Assembly (NCBI GenBank): GCA_038326995.1
Contig: JBBQKP010000225.1
Coordinates: 1-5,317 of the forward strand
DNA: 5,317 bases
Direction: 5' to 3'
Source of the DNA: JBBQKP01 sp038326995
Lineage (GTDB): Bacteria > Planctomycetota > Phycisphaerae > Tepidisphaerales > Tepidisphaeraceae
The notes under the pieces are model-generated. The model made no database searches. It saw only the letters and a list, made by a program, of their open reading frames with translations, and was not told where the DNA came from. A program made the position numbers and the translations under genes. Shown here one piece after another: positions 5,084 to 5,317 of this stretch; position 1 is the stretch's first letter; each line of letters begins with the position of its first letter.

Positions 5084-5317
5084 CGTTCCGATCGCAATCG
5101 CGCGTCGCGCTCAAAACCCACGAACTCTAGCCAGGCTGGCAAGCCATCTTTGTATTATCCGGATCGCAGAAAGTGCTCCCCGGCGGCAGAGACTGCCGCC
5201 CTCCAAGTGTTCGACGCGAGCGTTGACTGCGATCTACACGATCTGCCGAAACGAAGATGTGCTGATGGATGGTCCAGAAATATGAAAATGCGTGTGTCGG
5301 CCGAGCCCAGATTATCA
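5084..5317. other. Non-coding stretch to window end
   Basis: No frame here has a convincing ribosome site or recognisable protein. The one clear structure is the hairpin at 5182-5200. An ATG at 5282 opens a frame (MKMRVSAEPRLS) that runs off the window and cannot be judged. Confidence 0.5.
5182..5200. repeat. Perfect 8-bp GC-rich hairpin with 3-base loop
   Basis: GGCGGCAG, loop AGA, CTGCCGCC. Stem length, 3-base loop and (on the minus strand) loop TCT resemble the hairpins in the 2706-3107 repeats, although the stem sequence differs. It is bracketed by AAGTGCTC (5171-5178) and AAGTGTTC (5205-5212), possibly a decayed direct repeat from insertion. No T-run follows. Confidence 0.6.

Noticed and set aside
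4917..5114. 65-codon minus-strand frame
   Set aside because: Lies almost wholly within the 203-bp palindrome, with no ribosome site and no recognisable protein.
4985..5260. Shared 11-mer AACGAAGATGT near 4985 and 5250
   Set aside because: Single short match with no extension; probably coincidence.
5282..5317. Possible gene start ATGAAAATG running off the window
   Set aside because: Only 12 codons are visible and no clear Shine-Dalgarno precedes it; cannot be supported.

Overview
The window looks like part of a Planctomycetota chromosome (or a close PVC-group relative). The evidence is a large secreted protein that combines autotransporter-associated beta-strand repeats, a type I dockerin and a C-terminal PEP-CTERM sorting signal. 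GC content is high, intergenic regions are long, and they are full of palindromic repeats. The phylum is an inference from protein architecture; there is no rRNA or other marker here.

Layout. (1) 2-2644, plus strand: the C-terminal 880 residues of a large exported surface protein whose N-terminus lies upstream of the window. (2) 2645-3300: a non-coding block of about 650 bases. It holds a two-copy 140/141-bp tandem repeat (2706-2986), a two-copy 40/39-bp tandem repeat (3029-3107), and two hairpins near the end (3203-3231, 3265-3286). The two repeat arrays are unrelated in most of their length but carry the same short hairpin in opposite orientation, with a compensatory base-pair change. (3) 3301-3531, minus strand: a 76-residue small gene of unknown function with a textbook AAGGAG ribosome binding site. 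The two hairpins lie downstream of it and could end its transcript. (4) 3532-3991: a divergent intergenic region with several short perfect inverted repeats, including the 12-bp palindrome ACTTCCGGAAGT. (5) 3992-4837, plus strand: a complete SMP-30/gluconolactonase family sugar-lactone hydrolase with all expected metal and substrate residues. (6) 4881-5083: a 203-bp imperfect palindrome with perfect 14-bp terminal inverted repeats, resembling a MITE or a long foldback element. (7) 5084-5317: no supported gene; one more short hairpin.

The three genes do not form an operon and show no common pathway: a surface protein, a small unknown protein on the other strand, and a cytoplasmic-type lactonase. 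No defence system, CRISPR array, transposase, tRNA or rRNA was found. The most interesting material is the non-coding repeat content: the 203-bp foldback element and the hairpin family shared between two otherwise different tandem arrays. The small minus-strand gene is the best candidate for an undescribed protein.
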